Of a stretch of DNA of 64,000 nucleotides, positions 43,746 to 53,174 are shown one piece after another. The position numbers and the translations under genes were made by a program. The first letter of the stretch is position 1. Each line of letters starts with the position of its first letter. Source of the DNA: Candidatus Gastranaerophilales bacterium. Lineage in GTDB: Bacteria; Cyanobacteriota; Vampirovibrionia; Gastranaerophilales; Gastranaerophilaceae. The notes beneath the pieces were generated by a model. The model saw only the letters and a program-made list of their open reading frames with translations. It was not told the DNA's origin and did no database searches. The DNA lies in assembly GCA_900766355.1 (NCBI GenBank), contig CAAFVD010000034.1, forward strand, positions 6,829 to 70,828. Reading direction: 5' to 3'.

Positions 43746-45140
43746 ATGAAAAAATCAATAGTATTACTTTTATTACTAGCTTTACTTGGTTCTCCAGTAT
43801 TCGCAGATGAAGAAACTGACGATTGCCTTGATATTGCAAAGAATTTTTATGCTGCAGGAGATTTTGAGCAAGCAAAATATTATTTAAAACTAATATTAAA
43901 AAAACACCCAACTCATTATGGGGCAAATTGCTTGTTAATCAAAATGATGCCACCTGATGGATTTTTAAATACTACAACTCTTGATAGCAAAATTATAATA
44001 AGACCTTCAAATACAAAAACTGGAATAAAATCATCTGACCAGTACAACGAACAAGGTCAAGAATATTATAAAAAAGCTGATTATGAAAAAGCAAAAGAAA
44101 CTTTTTTATGTGCAATAAAATGTAATCCTAAAAACAGGTTTGCATATAACAATCTTGGCTTGACATATCTAAAACTTGATAACAAATCAAAAGCTGAGTC
44201 TGTGTTCAAAAAAGCAAACCAAATTCACCCAACTTTTACTGCACCATTTGATAACTATGCACAAGTTTTAATCAATGATAATGATTACATAAAAGCTCGC
44301 AAATACTTAAATCTTGCCATTGAAAAGAACAATAAAGACTACTGTGCATATTATTTGTTAGGAGTATTGAATAAAAAAGAAGGCAAATATCAAGATGCAC
44401 TCAAGGTTTTGAATACAGCATCTCAAATAGCTCCTGAATTTGCATTAACATATATTCAGCAAGCAGATATTTATTACCATACAAAAGACTATGCTTGGTC
44501 AAATTCTTCAATAGACCGATACATCGAGCTTTCACCAAAAGATGATTATTCATATTTTATGAAATACCGAAATTATTTAGAGCTTAAAGATTATAATATG
44601 GCTCAAACATATATAATCAAGGCGATTATGATGAATAATTGTATTGACTACAGAATCGCATTAGCATCTGCAGAAACTTTACTAAAAAATCCAAAAGGTG
44701 CTATTGATGCTTTAAAAACAATTCCAAACCCATCAGGAGAAGTCTTAAACGAAATTGGACAAAATTATTTGGCACTAAAAGATAATGAAAAAGCTTTAAA
44801 ATCTTTTCAAGATGCCTCAATAAAGCCTTATGCCCGTCCTATTTATTTTTATAATATTGCTTTAGTTTATAAAAATATGGGCGATATGGAGAATTATAAT
44901 AAATTAATAAAAGCGTTAGACTCAATGAATCCGATAACAACGCAAGATTTTGTTGATTTAAGTGGAATATATCTTGATTATGCAGGCAAAAATAAGGCTA
45001 TTGCAATATTAGATAAAGGACTAAAACTATCGCCTAAAAACAAACAATTGCTAGATGCTAAAGTAAGAATATACAATGTAACATCTGATACACTAAACGA
45101 AAACAAAATTCGTCAAGAAATAAATAAGGTATGCAAATAA
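43746..45140 (+). CDS. secreted TPR-repeat protein
   Basis: The 464-residue protein has a signal peptide (MKKSIVLLLLLALLGSPVFA, cut before DEETD) and TPR units through most of its length (YYKKADYEKAKETFLCAIKC, YAQVLINDNDYIKARKYLNL, AYYLLGVLNKKEGKYQDALK and others). TATAAT (43733-43738) is 7 bases from the ATG, a leaderless case. The phosphoesterase gene overlaps its stop codon by one base (TAATG), so both probably work in the envelope. Confidence 0.87.
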   Translation: MKKSIVLLLLLALLGSPVFADEETDDCLDIAKNFYAAGDFEQAKYYLKLILKKHPTHYGANCLLIKMMPPDGFLNTTTLDSKIIIRPSNTKTGIKSSDQYNEQGQEYYKKADYEKAKETFLCAIKCNPKNRFAYNNLGLTYLKLDNKSKAESVFKKANQIHPTFTAPFDNYAQVLINDNDYIKARKYLNLAIEKNNKDYCAYYLLGVLNKKEGKYQDALKVLNTASQIAPEFALTYIQQADIYYHTKDYAWSNSSIDRYIELSPKDDYSYFMKYRNYLELKDYNMAQTYIIKAIMMNNCIDYRIALASAETLLKNPKGAIDALKTIPNPSGEVLNEIGQNYLALKDNEKALKSFQDASIKPYARPIYFYNIALVYKNMGDMENYNKLIKALDSMNPITTQDFVDLSGIYLDYAGKNKAIAILDKGLKLSPKNKQLLDAKVRIYNVTSDTLNENKIRQEINKVCK

Positions 45141-46117
45141 TGACAAGACGCAGTAAAACACGTAAAAAACAAGAAACATTGTTTCAAAAAATTACAAACT
45201 GGACATTTACACTTTTATTAGCTTGTGGTTTAGGTGTTCAAGTATGTAATGCAAGTAATTCAAACCTAAAATTTGCACAAGTAAGCGATGCACACTATTC
45301 GTCATTTGAAAATGATACAACTTATAAAGTATTGAGTGCATCTCCTAAAATTTTAGACGATGTTATTTTACAAATAAACGAAACACCTAACGTAAACTTT
45401 GTAATGTTTACAGGAGATTTAGTAAACAAGCCTAAAAAGAGTCAGCTTTTAGAATTTATAAACAAAGCTAACTCTTTAAATACACCTTGGTATGGTCTAC
45501 TTGGAAACCATGATGTTCAAGAGTTTAAAATGTCAAAAAATGAATTTTTTGATATCTTGTGTGGACACAATCCAAACTTTTCACACAAAGGACCTTATTA
45601 TTCTTTTTCACCTAAAAAAGGATACAAAGTTATTTGTTTAGATACAATAATCTTAGATAGAGTAACTACACAAGGAGAAATTTATCCAGAAGAATTGCAA
45701 TGGCTTGATAACGAGTTAAAAAATGCAAAAAACGATATCATAATAATATGCTCTCACGTTCCTATCGTTGAACCTTATAATAGCGAAAGTCACAGACTAA
45801 CTAACAGATTTGAAGTTATGGAATTGTTACACAAACATAAAAAGCCAATAATCGTATGTTCTGGACATTATCACGGTTCAAAGATTATACAAGAAGATAA
45901 TGTTTTGTATATAGACACACCGTCACTTGTAACTTATCCTTGTGCATTTAGAATAATTAACATAAATAATCAAAAGAAAAAAGTTGTTGTTGATGTTTAT
46001 ACAAAACAAACTCGTTTAAAAGACACATTAAACACAGCAAAAGTTAAGGTTATGGGTGCATCATTCCTTGCAGGAAATCCAGAAGACCAAAACAACACGT
46101 TTGAAATAAAAAAATAA
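45140..46117 (+). CDS. membrane-anchored or secreted metallophosphoesterase
   Basis: The start at 45140 shares a base with the previous stop (TAATG); an ATG at 45131 would add three residues. The 325-residue protein begins with a basic stretch and one hydrophobic segment (WTFTLLLACGLGVQVCNA), a signal peptide or anchor. The calcineurin-like motifs are ordered: QVSDAHY, FTGDLVN, LLGNHDV, ICSHVPI and CSGHYHG. It probably acts outside the inner membrane on a phosphodiester; the substrate is unknown. Confidence 0.85.
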   Translation: MTRRSKTRKKQETLFQKITNWTFTLLLACGLGVQVCNASNSNLKFAQVSDAHYSSFENDTTYKVLSASPKILDDVILQINETPNVNFVMFTGDLVNKPKKSQLLEFINKANSLNTPWYGLLGNHDVQEFKMSKNEFFDILCGHNPNFSHKGPYYSFSPKKGYKVICLDTIILDRVTTQGEIYPEELQWLDNELKNAKNDIIIICSHVPIVEPYNSESHRLTNRFEVMELLHKHKKPIIVCSGHYHGSKIIQEDNVLYIDTPSLVTYPCAFRIININNQKKKVVVDVYTKQTRLKDTLNTAKVKVMGASFLAGNPEDQNNTFEIKK

Positions 46118-46129
46118 GGATTTTATAAA

Positions 46130-46696
46130 ATGGCAAAAATATTGATATTAGCAGGAAATTTTGTAGAAGATTATGAACTAATGGTTCCATATCAAGCATT
46201 ATTAATGTTAGGACATAATGTTGATGTTGTATGTCCTAAAAAACAAGCTGGAGATATTATTAAAACTGCTATTCACGATTTTGAAGGCGATCAGACTTAT
46301 ACAGAAAAAAGAGGTCATAATTTTGTTTTAAACAAAAATTTCTCTGATTTTGTTGCCTCAGATTATGATGCTTTAGTTATCCCTGGTGGTAGAGCTCCTG
46401 AATACATAAGATTAGATGACAAAGTTATACATACAGTTAAACATTTTGTAGAACATAATCTGCCAATCGCATCTATTTGCCATGGACCTCAAGTTTTACT
46501 AACTGCAAATGCAATAAAAGGGCGTAAATGTACTGCATACATTTCTTTAAAACCTGATATCATTTCTGCTGGTGGGGAATGGATTGAGCCAAATGAAACA
46601 GCAACAAATGCAGTAACAGATGGAAACCTTGTAACTGCCCCAGCATGGCCTGCTCACCCTGAATGGTTAAAACAATTCATTCAGTTACTTAAATAA
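46130..46696 (+). CDS. DJ-1/PfpI family protein
   Basis: The 188-residue protein has the DJ-1/PfpI fold with LILAGNFVEDYELMVPYQ (Glu17 region), ALVIPGGRAPEYIR and the nucleophile elbow IASICHGPQVLLTA. Family members act as glyoxalases, deglycases or stress proteases. The C-terminus has TAPAWPAHPEWLKQF. The gene overlaps the convergent GNAT-like gene by 12 bases. Confidence 0.9.
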   Translation: MAKILILAGNFVEDYELMVPYQALLMLGHNVDVVCPKKQAGDIIKTAIHDFEGDQTYTEKRGHNFVLNKNFSDFVASDYDALVIPGGRAPEYIRLDDKVIHTVKHFVEHNLPIASICHGPQVLLTANAIKGRKCTAYISLKPDIISAGGEWIEPNETATNAVTDGNLVTAPAWPAHPEWLKQFIQLLK

Positions 46697-47251
46697 GTTT
46701 TTTATCCTTTGCCAAACAGAAGTTTTATTTTGTTTTACATTTGATTTATTAGCAAAATTTTTAATTGCCTCATCTGGCAAGTACATTGGTGTATCTATAA
46801 TATCTTTATACGATAAATTTTTTTTATGTTTTATTGCATTATCAATAATTTTTATTGATTCAGAATATCTTGAAGTAAAACCTAATTTTCTATAAAACAC
46901 ATGTGGCGAAGCTTTTGGATCAAAACAACTACTAGCAATTAGATGTATTTTACCTCCTCCACCATTTTGGCGACTTTCATTATAGGCTAATTTTATAAAA
47001 CTTGAACCATGCCCTTCTCGTTTTGATTTAATATTTAAAATTCTTATGAAAAACGATTTATAGCTCTCCAAACTAGGATAAAACGATGAACCCATAAACT
47101 CTTGAGAAATATTCCCAATCATACGGCCGACATATTTACCCGTTTTAGTATCTGCCATTTTATAAATATACGTATCTTCCAATGGAACTTTATATATTAA
47201 CCTTTGTGGTATTTGTTTTGGAGCTTTATATGTTAATAAACGAGGTATCAT
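46685..47251 (-). CDS. GNAT-like acetyltransferase
   Basis: The 188-residue protein has the acetyl-CoA loop SKREGHGSSFIKLAYNES (motif A, R-x-G-x-G) and motif B SPHVFYRKLGFTSR. Upstream is a beta sheet with KYVGRMIGNIS. The C-terminus is basic and amphipathic (VWQRIKNLFK), perhaps a membrane contact. A 17-base block identical to one upstream of the kinase-like gene occurs at 47269-47285, though no palindrome precedes it. The substrate is unknown. Confidence 0.72.
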   Translation of the reverse strand: MIPRLLTYKAPKQIPQRLIYKVPLEDTYIYKMADTKTGKYVGRMIGNISQEFMGSSFYPSLESYKSFFIRILNIKSKREGHGSSFIKLAYNESRQNGGGGKIHLIASSCFDPKASPHVFYRKLGFTSRYSESIKIIDNAIKHKKNLSYKDIIDTPMYLPDEAIKNFANKSNVKQNKTSVWQRIKNLFK

Positions 47252-47295
47252 ACACTATACAAACCTCATAAATATATTTTTTGCTATTTTAATTA

Positions 47296-47520
47296 TTAAA
47301 ACGTAAAATCAAAAAGAGTTTTAAGCTCTACATCAAGAGCATCAGCAATCGCAACCATTGTTTTTATTGTCACATTTGCTTCTCCACGTTCTATCTGACC
47401 GATATAATTAAAATTCATATCAACCATCTCTGCCAGCTTTATTTGTGAAAGTTTTTTACTCTTTCTTATATAAGCCAGTTTTGCACCAAATTTTTTCTCA
47501 GTATCAATATTGGAACCCAT
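47296..47520 (-). CDS. small Xre/Cro-type HTH regulator
   Basis: The 74-residue protein is one HTH_3 domain: FGAKLAYIRKSKKLSQIKLA, then EMVDMNFNYIGQIERGEANV, then TIKTMVAIADALDVELKTLF. It has no other domain. TATAAT (minus strand 47533-47528) is 7 bases from the start, predicting a leaderless mRNA. It is upstream of the GNAT-like gene. Confidence 0.9.
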   Translation of the reverse strand: MGSNIDTEKKFGAKLAYIRKSKKLSQIKLAEMVDMNFNYIGQIERGEANVTIKTMVAIADALDVELKTLFDFTF

Positions 47521-47712
47521 TACAAGTATTATATGTTTGGCTTGAACTAATTTCTACCTCCTGACGACTAATAATTGTTTGTTAATAACCATTATTTCTT
47601 ATTTGTTATATATTTTATTGTGTTTTAAATAGTCAACTGGATAATCTTTTTAGGATATATTGATTTATTGTGTATAATATTAGTATACAACTTACAAAAT
47701 GAATTATTTTTT

Positions 47713-48999
47713 ATGTTTTTAGATTTCAAAAAATCAGTTATATTAGTAATTTCATCAATTCTTTTGTACTACACTCTTATTTCACCTAATATATTACCAA
47801 GAGTTACTGTATGTTCTTTAGATGCGTTTTGTATCACTATTTTTGAAATTCTTACAATTTTAACTATCCGTTATTTAAGTATGTTAGAAGCAAAAGCCCT
47901 TGAAACGGAAATTTTAGTCCAACATACTTTGATGAACGAAATTATCAATAATACATCACTTGCAATGTATATCAAAAAACCTGATGGTACTATTTTACTT
48001 GCTAATAATAAACTTAGTGAATTATTAAAAATAAAGCCAGAAGATATGATTGGACGTTGTGTAAACGACTTGTATGTCGATTCAAATTTGTATGATGAAG
48101 AAGACAAAAAAATTATTGACACAAAACAAGCAATAAAATCTGATAAATTTCTTCGTCCTAAAAACAATAATAAAGGTCATTGGTACAGAGTAACCAAAAC
48201 ACCTGTTCTTAACAGATATAATCAAGTTGTAAGCATTGTTGTTATTTTTGAAAACATAGATGCTGATAAAAATTTAGAGGAACGCAAGAAAACATTTGTT
48301 GCGACAATGACACACGATTTAAAAACTCCAACATTAGCTCAAATAAACGCATTAGATTTATTACTAAAAAATTGTTTTGGAGAAGTAAGTAATATTCAAA
48401 GAGATATATTGAACCAAATAAAAAGTTCTTGCAAATATATGTCTAATCTTATTTTTACTATTCTTGACACTTATTTGTACGATAACGGAAGTGTAAAACT
48501 CAAATATGAAAGTTTTAATATAGAAGAATTGATAAACGAAACTATCAACGAGATTTCTAATCTACTTATAGAAAAACAACAAACTATAAAAATACATTCT
48601 TCTGCAAGTTCAAACATTGTTATTGCTGACAAATTCCAAATCAAACGTGTTATTCTTAACCTTATCTCTAACGCTAATAATCACAGTTTCCCAAACTCAG
48701 AAATAGAAGTTTATTTAAGCGATACCGATAATTCTAATAGTATTAATATAGATATTACAAATAAAAGTCATTATATTTCAGACGATGCTTTATCTGACAT
48801 TTTCACTAAATACAAACAAACCCCAAATGCTAAGTTCCGTAAAACAAGCACAGGTTTAGGTTTATATCTTTCTAAACAAATAATTGAATCTCATAATGGA
48901 GAAATCCACGCAACAAGTAGTAAAAGAAAAGGTACTTCTACTTTTGGTTTCTCTATTCCGAAATCTCCAATAGAAACAACCAACTCTACTGAAAAATAA
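47713..48999 (+). CDS. orphan membrane sensor histidine kinase with PAS domain
   Basis: I chose the ATG at 47713, because the -10 TATAAT at 47673-47678 excludes the TTG at 47668. The 428-residue protein has two membrane helices (residues 5-60), a PAS domain (75-190, MYIKKPDGTILLANNKLSEL), HisKA with the phospho-acceptor His in TMTHDLKTPTLAQ, and HATPase_c (NLISNANNHS, TSTGLGLYLSKQIIESHNG). No response regulator is adjacent. The signal is unknown. Confidence 0.88.
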   Translation: MFLDFKKSVILVISSILLYYTLISPNILPRVTVCSLDAFCITIFEILTILTIRYLSMLEAKALETEILVQHTLMNEIINNTSLAMYIKKPDGTILLANNKLSELLKIKPEDMIGRCVNDLYVDSNLYDEEDKKIIDTKQAIKSDKFLRPKNNNKGHWYRVTKTPVLNRYNQVVSIVVIFENIDADKNLEERKKTFVATMTHDLKTPTLAQINALDLLLKNCFGEVSNIQRDILNQIKSSCKYMSNLIFTILDTYLYDNGSVKLKYESFNIEELINETINEISNLLIEKQQTIKIHSSASSNIVIADKFQIKRVILNLISNANNHSFPNSEIEVYLSDTDNSNSINIDITNKSHYISDDALSDIFTKYKQTPNAKFRKTSTGLGLYLSKQIIESHNGEIHATSSKRKGTSTFGFSIPKSPIETTNSTEK

Positions 49000-49023
49000 G
49001 AACTTTCTATATTTTTATAACTT

Positions 49024-49101
49024 TGTAAACACATGTTACAAAAAACAAAAACTCTGAAATTACAAGCTATAACATGACTTTATTGATATAAGAGACATAA
49101 T
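49024..49101 (+). promoter_or_regulatory. operator-promoter unit, copy C
   Basis: TGTAAACACATGTTACA (49024-49040) is the cleanest palindrome, TGTA-N9-TACA. TGAAATT (49055-49061) is at the GCAA-box position. ACTTTATTGATATAAGAGA (49077-49095) matches the -10 block of the other copies, 53 bases from the operator start. CATAAT follows at 49096-49101. Confidence 0.55.
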
Positions 49102-49122
49102 ATATGGAGCAAAAGTTAAGAG

Positions 49123-50997
49123 ATGGGCGTTAATAATTCTAGTAGTGTAGCAAGTAATGGCATTACAAAAGAGCAATTTTCAGCTATGATAAAAGATAAA
49201 GATGAAGCCACTAAAAAGAATGCTATAGATATTTTTACTGAATATTCAAACAAAGTCACTAAAGATAATAAACTTGATGCAGAGGAACAAGAACTGGCAA
49301 AAACGGCTTTCCAAAAGCTTGGTTTAGAACTTAGTACCAACACTAAAAAATCAGAGCCTACCACTAAAAATATGATATCAAAATTTTTCCAATATGTTAC
49401 TCAAGACAAGGATTTTGACGGCACTTTAGCAAATAATCAAAAAATGGAACTTCCTGCGGGTTGCACCAAAAAAGATAATGGTATTGAATTTGGCGGTAAA
49501 TTATACGTTATGCGTGGTGGCGAAGGAGATGACCCGTTAAGATTCGAATGTGATGATAATAAAAAAACACTAAGACAAGCATTATCGGAAGCAAACTCTG
49601 ATGATGCTGTACATAAATATCATAACCATGGTGATGCCGTTAATGACAAATCTACATATAATAAAGAAAGCGGAACTATCTCCCATGATAACGATGAAAC
49701 GGCAGTATCACAAACCCAAACATTTGCATCAATGCTAATGAACGGAGCAAAAGCTTCTAGATTAATACTTGATGAACAAAAGGGTAAAAACGGCAACACG
49801 ACAACAACAGGCGAAACAATACTAAACACCATAAACACAGGTAATGATGATGGCATTACAATGAAAGAATTGATGTCATATCTAAATGCAGTTCAACAAG
49901 AAACTAAAACCGTTCAAAACCCAACAGGTGCGAGAAAATTTGCTAAAGGTGTTGATTTAGATGCAAAAGATTTATCAAATATAAGTAAAGTATTCAAAAA
50001 ATACGCAGGAAATGATAACAAACTTCAAAAAGAGGAGTTACAAAAACTTCTTAATGACCTGAAAACAAAAAGCATGAGTGACCTCGCAACAGGTAAGGAT
50101 GATACATATATCGGAGGAAAAAATAAACCTGAAGACAAAATTAAACCAAATAGTACTCCAAAGCCTAAAAAAGAGCCTGTGGAAAATAATGGCAACAGAA
50201 CTCGTAAAGTAAAAAAAGATGTCAAAACAGAGGGCTACGGAGAAGAAAAAAGATATGATTACCATGATGGAGTCCGAACAGCATTAGTAGAAAACGATAA
50301 TAAACTATACGAAGATGAAAATGGCAATCTTGCACAAGTCGGTCATTCTTCTCTATTCAAAAAACGATTTGAATACATTGAAGGATTACCTAAAGAAGTC
50401 AGAGCAAAAGTTATTGATGGTAAAATAGGCAACAATGAGTACGATATTGTACAAGTAAAAGATAAAGCGGGTGAAACAACCTACTATAATATAGTTCAAT
50501 CTAACAATCGCTATAAACTAGGAGAACAATTAATCAAGAAAAATGATAAATTTGTACCAAGAAGTCAAGCAGAAGATTCGTTAAAAGCTCAACTTGAACT
50601 AGAAAACGTAGATATACCGAAAGATTTTACTCTATATTATGATAAAAATAATAAAGTTAAAATAAAAGAAAATGGTAAAAAAATTGACGATATATCTTAT
50701 ATAAAAAGAAAAATAGCTGCATATACTAAAAATAAAAAAACAAGATTATCATACGATTCTTCCACTGAGATATATAAAAGAAATTTCAAAAGAGAATTAA
50801 CACCATCTGAAAGAAAAATAATGGAAGCCAAAGCCCAAAAAGAAGGCTATATACCAACAGATGGTGCAAAAGACGGCTGGTACAAAAAAGAAGTTAAAGG
50901 AAAACTCAGACACTTCCTATGGAATCCAAAAACAGAAACATTTGAGATAAAAAAAGAAATTAATTTTGTAAATAATGAAGGAAAACCCCTGCAATAA
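49123..50997 (+). CDS. large EF-hand-like protein of unknown function
   Basis: The 624-residue protein begins MGVNNSSSVASNG and has no signal peptide. Possible calcium loops are YSNKVTKDNKLDAEEQ (41-56), TQDKDFDGTL (93-102), TGNDDGITMKEL (239-250) and AGNDNKLQKEEL (295-306), each followed by a helix. Spacing is irregular, so binding is unproven. A Pro/Lys-rich linker (330-365) separates a C-terminal half rich in charged beta strands. GGAGC 12 bases upstream is a poor RBS. It carries the shared operator-promoter unit. Confidence 0.7.
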   Translation: MGVNNSSSVASNGITKEQFSAMIKDKDEATKKNAIDIFTEYSNKVTKDNKLDAEEQELAKTAFQKLGLELSTNTKKSEPTTKNMISKFFQYVTQDKDFDGTLANNQKMELPAGCTKKDNGIEFGGKLYVMRGGEGDDPLRFECDDNKKTLRQALSEANSDDAVHKYHNHGDAVNDKSTYNKESGTISHDNDETAVSQTQTFASMLMNGAKASRLILDEQKGKNGNTTTTGETILNTINTGNDDGITMKELMSYLNAVQQETKTVQNPTGARKFAKGVDLDAKDLSNISKVFKKYAGNDNKLQKEELQKLLNDLKTKSMSDLATGKDDTYIGGKNKPEDKIKPNSTPKPKKEPVENNGNRTRKVKKDVKTEGYGEEKRYDYHDGVRTALVENDNKLYEDENGNLAQVGHSSLFKKRFEYIEGLPKEVRAKVIDGKIGNNEYDIVQVKDKAGETTYYNIVQSNNRYKLGEQLIKKNDKFVPRSQAEDSLKAQLELENVDIPKDFTLYYDKNNKVKIKENGKKIDDISYIKRKIAAYTKNKKTRLSYDSSTEIYKRNFKRELTPSERKIMEAKAQKEGYIPTDGAKDGWYKKEVKGKLRHFLWNPKTETFEIKKEINFVNNEGKPLQ

Positions 50998-51017
50998 CAA
51001 ATAACGAATCATAAAAA

Positions 51018-51051
51018 CAAAGAGACCGACTGCAAGCAGTCGGTCTCTTTG
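51018..51051. terminator. bidirectional terminator
   Basis: A perfect 16-base stem (51018-51033 with 51036-51051; arms CAAAGAGACCGACTGC) separates the rightward EF-hand gene from the leftward rpsI. Confidence 0.9.
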
Positions 51052-51071
51052 CTGATAAATATTGTACAATA

Positions 51072-51470
51072 TTAACGTTTTGAGAATTGGAAACGTTTTC
51101 TTGCTCTTTTTCTACCGTATTTTTTACGTTCTTTAACTCTTGGATCTCTTGTTAATAAGCCTTCTGAACGTAATACAGTTTTGTATTCTTCATTGTATTT
51201 AACCAAAGCTCTTGCTATACCATGACGGATTGCTCCTGATTGAGAAACAATACCACCACCTACAGCTTTAACTTTTACATCATATTTATCTTGATTATCA
51301 GTTAAAACAAGTGGTCTATAAATCATCATTTCAACTGCTGGTCTGTTTCCGATATAAGCACCTAATGTTTTACCATTAACAAAAATTCTGCCTTTACCTT
51401 TTACAAGTTTAACCACTGCGATAGATGATTTTCTACGGCCAGTTGCCATAATTTCATTAGATTGTGCCAT
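51072..51470 (-). CDS. rpsI: 30S ribosomal protein S9
   Basis: The 132-residue S9 has the family signature GGGIVSQSGAIRHGIARAL and the C-terminal tail KYGRKRARKRFQFSKR that reaches the decoding site. Its start overlaps the rplM stop by one base. This is the last gene of the operon, ending at a strong terminator. Confidence 0.97.
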   Translation of the reverse strand: MAQSNEIMATGRRKSSIAVVKLVKGKGRIFVNGKTLGAYIGNRPAVEMMIYRPLVLTDNQDKYDVKVKAVGGGIVSQSGAIRHGIARALVKYNEEYKTVLRSEGLLTRDPRVKERKKYGRKRARKRFQFSKR

Positions 51471-51907
51471 TATTTAGCCTCCTTTTCTATCACGATTGGT
51501 TTTTGTGCAGCATGTGGGTGTTCAGAACCAGTGTAAACTTTTAGTTTAGTGAATTGTTGAGCACCTAAAGTATTGTGTTGTAACATACCTTTTACAGCTT
51601 TTTCAATTAATTTAGTTGCGTCTTTTTCACGAACTTCTTTTACACTTGCTGATTTCAAACCACCAGGGAAACCTGTATGGTGATAATAGATTTTATCAGT
51701 TTCTTTATTACCTGAAACAACTACTTTTTCAGCGTTGATAACTACAACAAAATCGCCTGTATCAACATTTGGAGTGTATTCAGGTTTATTTTTACCTCTT
51801 AAAATGTTAGCAATTTTTGTTGCTAAACGACCTAAAACTTCGCCTTCAGCGTCAATTAGATACCATTTTCTTTCAACTTCTAGAGGTTTTGCTGAATATG
51901 TCTTCAT
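51470..51907 (-). CDS. rplM: 50S ribosomal protein L13
   Basis: The 145-residue L13 has WYLIDAEGEVLGRLATKIA, YTPNVDTGDFVVVINAEKV and VKGMLQHNTLG. GGAGAA lies upstream of the start. It is usually coupled with rpsI, as here. Confidence 0.97.
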   Translation of the reverse strand: MKTYSAKPLEVERKWYLIDAEGEVLGRLATKIANILRGKNKPEYTPNVDTGDFVVVINAEKVVVSGNKETDKIYYHHTGFPGGLKSASVKEVREKDATKLIEKAVKGMLQHNTLGAQQFTKLKVYTGSEHPHAAQKPIVIEKEAK

Positions 51908-51925
51908 GCTTTATTCTCCGTATTA

Positions 51926-52705
51926 TTAATTATAACTTACTTCAACTAATGTAAGCCCGTAAGGACTCACTGTTCGTCCAGCTTGTGAACGATTTTTTGA
52001 TTCCAAAACCTCAAGCATATGCTCAGGTTCTAGATTGTGCCCTTCTATTTCTAGAAGAGTGCCGACTATTGTTCTTACCATATTATACAAAAATCTGTTT
52101 CCTATAATATCTATAACAATCTTATCTCCACTACGTTGACACGTAGCTTTTGATATAAAACAAACTTTGCTTGGGTTTAGCGTTCCTGAACTCTTAAAAC
52201 TTGAAAAATCATGTTCCCCTAACAAATAATTCAAAGATTTTTGCACCCTATCAACATCAACAGGGAACTTTATCCTCATCAAATCTCCATCAAAAGCATT
52301 TTTACATCTTCTGTTTATAAACTCGTATGTATAATGTCTTGAGATAGCTGATTTTTGAGCATGAAAATCGTTAGGCACAACTTTCAAATCTGAAACTGAT
52401 ATATCTGGTGGTAATATTTCATTCAGACTATAAACAAAGTTTGAAGCAACAATATCTTTATCTAAATCAAAATGAACAACCTGCCCAGTAGAATTAACTC
52501 CGCTATCAGTACGTCCAGAAAAAATTGTTTTTATCGGCCGATTTTTATTATCAATGGGGCAATTATTTGCCCCATATATCAAAGTACAAAGTGCTTTTTC
52601 CAGTTCTCCTTGTATTGTCGGTTTAGATTCCTTACCAGCCTTTAATTGTAACTGACTTCCGTAATAATTCTTACCTATATACTGAACCAGAAGTGCATAA
52701 CGCAT
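51926..52705 (-). CDS. truA: tRNA pseudouridine(38-40) synthase TruA
   Basis: TruA makes pseudouridine at positions 38-40 of tRNA anticodon arms. The 259-residue enzyme has the catalytic Asp in FSGRTDSGVNSTGQVVHF and the C-terminal RFLYNMVRTIVGTLLEI. It sits between rplQ and rplM, a common order. Confidence 0.95.
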   Translation of the reverse strand: MRYALLVQYIGKNYYGSQLQLKAGKESKPTIQGELEKALCTLIYGANNCPIDNKNRPIKTIFSGRTDSGVNSTGQVVHFDLDKDIVASNFVYSLNEILPPDISVSDLKVVPNDFHAQKSAISRHYTYEFINRRCKNAFDGDLMRIKFPVDVDRVQKSLNYLLGEHDFSSFKSSGTLNPSKVCFISKATCQRSGDKIVIDIIGNRFLYNMVRTIVGTLLEIEGHNLEPEHMLEVLESKNRSQAGRTVSPYGLTLVEVSYN

Positions 52706-52709
52706 TCAA

Positions 52710-53138
52710 TTATACCAATTGAATTAATGCCATTTCTGTAGCATCACCACGTCTTGGTGGTAAACGATAGATTCTTGTATATCCACCTTGACGTTCTGAA
52801 TACTGTTTAGAAATTACACAGAAAAGCTTTCTTAATACAGTTTGAGGTGCTAATTTCTTACCTTCTTCAACTGCATCAAATACTTCAGCTGTTTCTAAAT
52901 CCATGTATTTTCCTGTTTCTTTATCAAAGATAAACTTAGCAGCTTGTCTTCTTGAGTTCAAATCACCTTTCTTTGCCAAAGTGATAATTCCTTCTGCATA
53001 TGGTCTTAAAGCTTTTGCTCTAGCCATTGTAGTTTTTATTTCACCGTGAACAAAAAGTTCGGTAGCCAATGAACGTAACAAGGCCTTTCTTTGGTCTTGA
53101 GCTTTGCTAAGCGTATGTTTCTTACATTGGTGTCTCAT
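52710..53138 (-). CDS. rplQ: 50S ribosomal protein L17
   Basis: The 142-residue L17 begins MRHQCKKHTLSKAQDQRKAL and has LLRSLATELFVHGEIKTTMA and a C-terminal GYTRIYRLPPRRGDATEMAL. A central insert of about 20 residues (TGKYMDLETAEVFDAVEEG) makes it longer than the 120-residue form. It lies after rpoA. Confidence 0.96.
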   Translation of the reverse strand: MRHQCKKHTLSKAQDQRKALLRSLATELFVHGEIKTTMARAKALRPYAEGIITLAKKGDLNSRRQAAKFIFDKETGKYMDLETAEVFDAVEEGKKLAPQTVLRKLFCVISKQYSERQGGYTRIYRLPPRRGDATEMALIQLV

Positions 53139-53174
53139 TTTTTTGTTTCCTTATATTTTAATTTACTATTAGTT

